DNA from: Caldilineaceae bacterium
GTDB taxonomy: Bacteria > Chloroflexota > Anaerolineae > Caldilineales > Caldilineaceae
Direction of reading: 5' to 3'
Assembly: GCA_011523365.1 (NCBI GenBank)
Contig: WTGY01000003.1
Coordinates: forward strand, 1 to 43,157
DNA: 43,157 bases
Positions 42,562 to 43,157 of the stretch are shown one piece after another. The notes under the pieces are model-generated. The model was given only the letters and a program-made list of their open reading frames with translations, was not told the origin of the DNA and did not search any database. The number at the start of each line of letters is the position of its first letter. Position 1 is the first letter of the stretch. The position numbers and the translations under genes are program-made.

Positions 42562-42591
42562 TTGACTTTCGACTCCTCCCACCGCTATAGT
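42562..42591 (+). promoter_or_regulatory. Candidate promoter for the PIN-domain gene
   Basis: TTGACT (42562-42567), 18 bases, then TATAGT (42586-42591). The expected start is about 45 bases before the GTG start of the PIN-domain gene. Confidence 0.5.
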
Positions 42592-42642
42592 ATGGCAGGA
42601 TGCTTACCGAAGCTCGATCGCTCGTGAGAGGATGCCAAATAG

Positions 42643-43113
42643 GTGGCCAGCCGGCAGTTAAGAGTGTACGCTGACACTTCCGTCTTCGGAGGAGTGTTTG
42701 ACCCTGAGTTTTCCGCGCCAAGCAGAAAATTCTTTGATGAAGTTGTCGCAGGGCGATTTGTCTTGGTCATTTCACCTGTCGTTGAAGCGGAACTGGATCA
42801 AGCCCCCGATACGATTCGAAACTTCTTTGCCAGCATTACCGAACACGCCAGCGAAGTGGAAATAACCCGGGAAGCAATAGACCTTCAACTGGAATACATT
42901 GAAAGAGGCGTTGTGGCGGAAAGATCGCTTACAGATGCATTGCACGTGGCCATGGCCACTGTATCAGAGTGTGAACTCATCGTAAGCTGGAATTTCAGGG
43001 ACATCGTTCATTTCGAGAAGATTCCGAAATACAATGCAGTCAATGTGCTGAACGGCTATGCACATATTGACATTTACTCCCCTCTTGAGGTGATACAACA
43101 TGACGAACCGTGA
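42643..43113 (+). CDS. PIN-domain protein, toxin candidate
   Basis: A 156-residue PIN-fold nuclease-like protein. D11 in RVYADTSVFGG is the first acidic residue, E in SPVVEAELDQAP the second, D in TDALHVAMA the third, and a SWNFRDIVH block follows, as in VapC-like proteins. The GTG at 42643 starts the frame (GAGAGGA upstream); another GTG at 42664 is possible. The next gene starts inside its end with 14 bases of overlap. No antitoxin gene lies upstream, which is the usual VapBC order, so the partner may be the downstream gene. Confidence 0.85.
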   Translation: MASRQLRVYADTSVFGGVFDPEFSAPSRKFFDEVVAGRFVLVISPVVEAELDQAPDTIRNFFASITEHASEVEITREAIDLQLEYIERGVVAERSLTDALHVAMATVSECELIVSWNFRDIVHFEKIPKYNAVNVLNGYAHIDIYSPLEVIQHDEP

Positions 43114-43157
43114 ACCGGAATGCGTCGCTCTGAAACGGCGCGGCGCGGCGCGAATCT
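43100..43157 (+). CDS. Small protein partnered with PIN gene, cut by window edge
   Basis: ATG 43100 has GAGGTGA 6-7 bases upstream and overlaps the PIN gene by 14 bases. The frame reads M-T-N-R-E-P-E-C-V-A-L-K-R-R-G-A-A-R-I and continues beyond the window. I recall such CVALKRRGA-type small proteins directly after PIN genes, which would make it the antitoxin candidate. Only 19 codons are visible. Confidence 0.65.
   Translation, partial: MTNREPECVALKRRGAARI

Larger units (their letters stand above)
41961..42642. other. Intergenic region with promoters and repeats
   Basis: About 680 bases between divergent genes. It contains candidate promoters at both ends and two kinds of short repeats (42103-42296). 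The stretch from about 42300 to 42560 holds frames on both strands with no recognisable product. Confidence 0.6.

Noticed and set aside
1..43157. tRNA, rRNA, integrase or insertion sequence
   Set aside because: No cloverleaf, rRNA core, transposase or integrase motif was noticed on either strand; a covariance search was not possible here.

Overview
The window looks like a chromosomal segment of a Chloroflexota-like bacterium (Anaerolineae/Caldilineae type). That placement rests on GC-rich coding DNA, solute-binding proteins that combine a twin-arginine motif with a lipobox (RRDFLK...LLAAC style), several carbohydrate ABC importers without their own ATPase, and many Gfo/Idh/MocA, phytanoyl-dioxygenase-like and glycoside hydrolase genes. 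No rRNA, tRNA, CRISPR array, integrase or transposase was found, so the taxonomic call is inference.

Layout. 0-5 kb: a D-2-hydroxyacid dehydrogenase (-), a 5'-truncated MalG-type permease remnant, a DUF4037 nucleotidyltransferase-like gene and an unusually AT-rich class C beta-lactamase-family hydrolase. 5.3-10.2 kb: a peptide/nickel-type ABC operon (lipoprotein, two permeases, no ATPases) followed by a PHP phosphoesterase. 10.4-17 kb: a PhyH dioxygenase (-), a NagA-like remnant, then a GH67-like alpha-glucuronidase, a GH127 protein and a zinc-type dehydrogenase whose 3' end is joined to the last codons of a lost permease. 17-21.4 kb (-): a PhyH dioxygenase, sugar-binding lipoprotein and MalF/MalG permeases. 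21.7-23.9 kb: convergent enolase-superfamily and MetE-like genes. 24-29 kb: a small defence/toxin-antitoxin-like patch (AAA ATPase plus a nonsense-interrupted TOPRIM-like partner, orphan HigA, XRE-ImmA/IrrE protease plus DUF4411 PIN-like protein) with an HpaI-type aldolase inside it. 29-36.5 kb: three Gfo/Idh/MocA oxidoreductases, a DUF2283 gene and a third ABC importer, divergent from a GH32/43-like hydrolase (36.7-38.2 kb). 38.6-42 kb (-): a fourth ABC importer. Right edge: a PIN-domain toxin candidate with an overlapping small downstream gene that runs off the window.

The main theme is uptake and breakdown of complex, probably uronic-acid- and arabinose-containing glycans: importers bring in oligosaccharides, hydrolases cleave them, and NAD(P)-dependent dehydrogenases, an enolase-superfamily enzyme and an aldolase process sugar acids. 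All four importers lack ATPase genes, so shared ATPases elsewhere are needed.

Two non-coding themes stand out. Each of the four ABC operons has a strong hairpin between the binding-protein gene and the first permease gene, with unrelated stem sequences. Several dispersed intergenic repeats recur, including a two-hairpin element (three copies) and a hairpin repeat whose stem changes are compensatory. Gene remnants (permease twice, NagA, probably HigB, the TOPRIM-like gene) show a locus with frequent rearrangement and decay.
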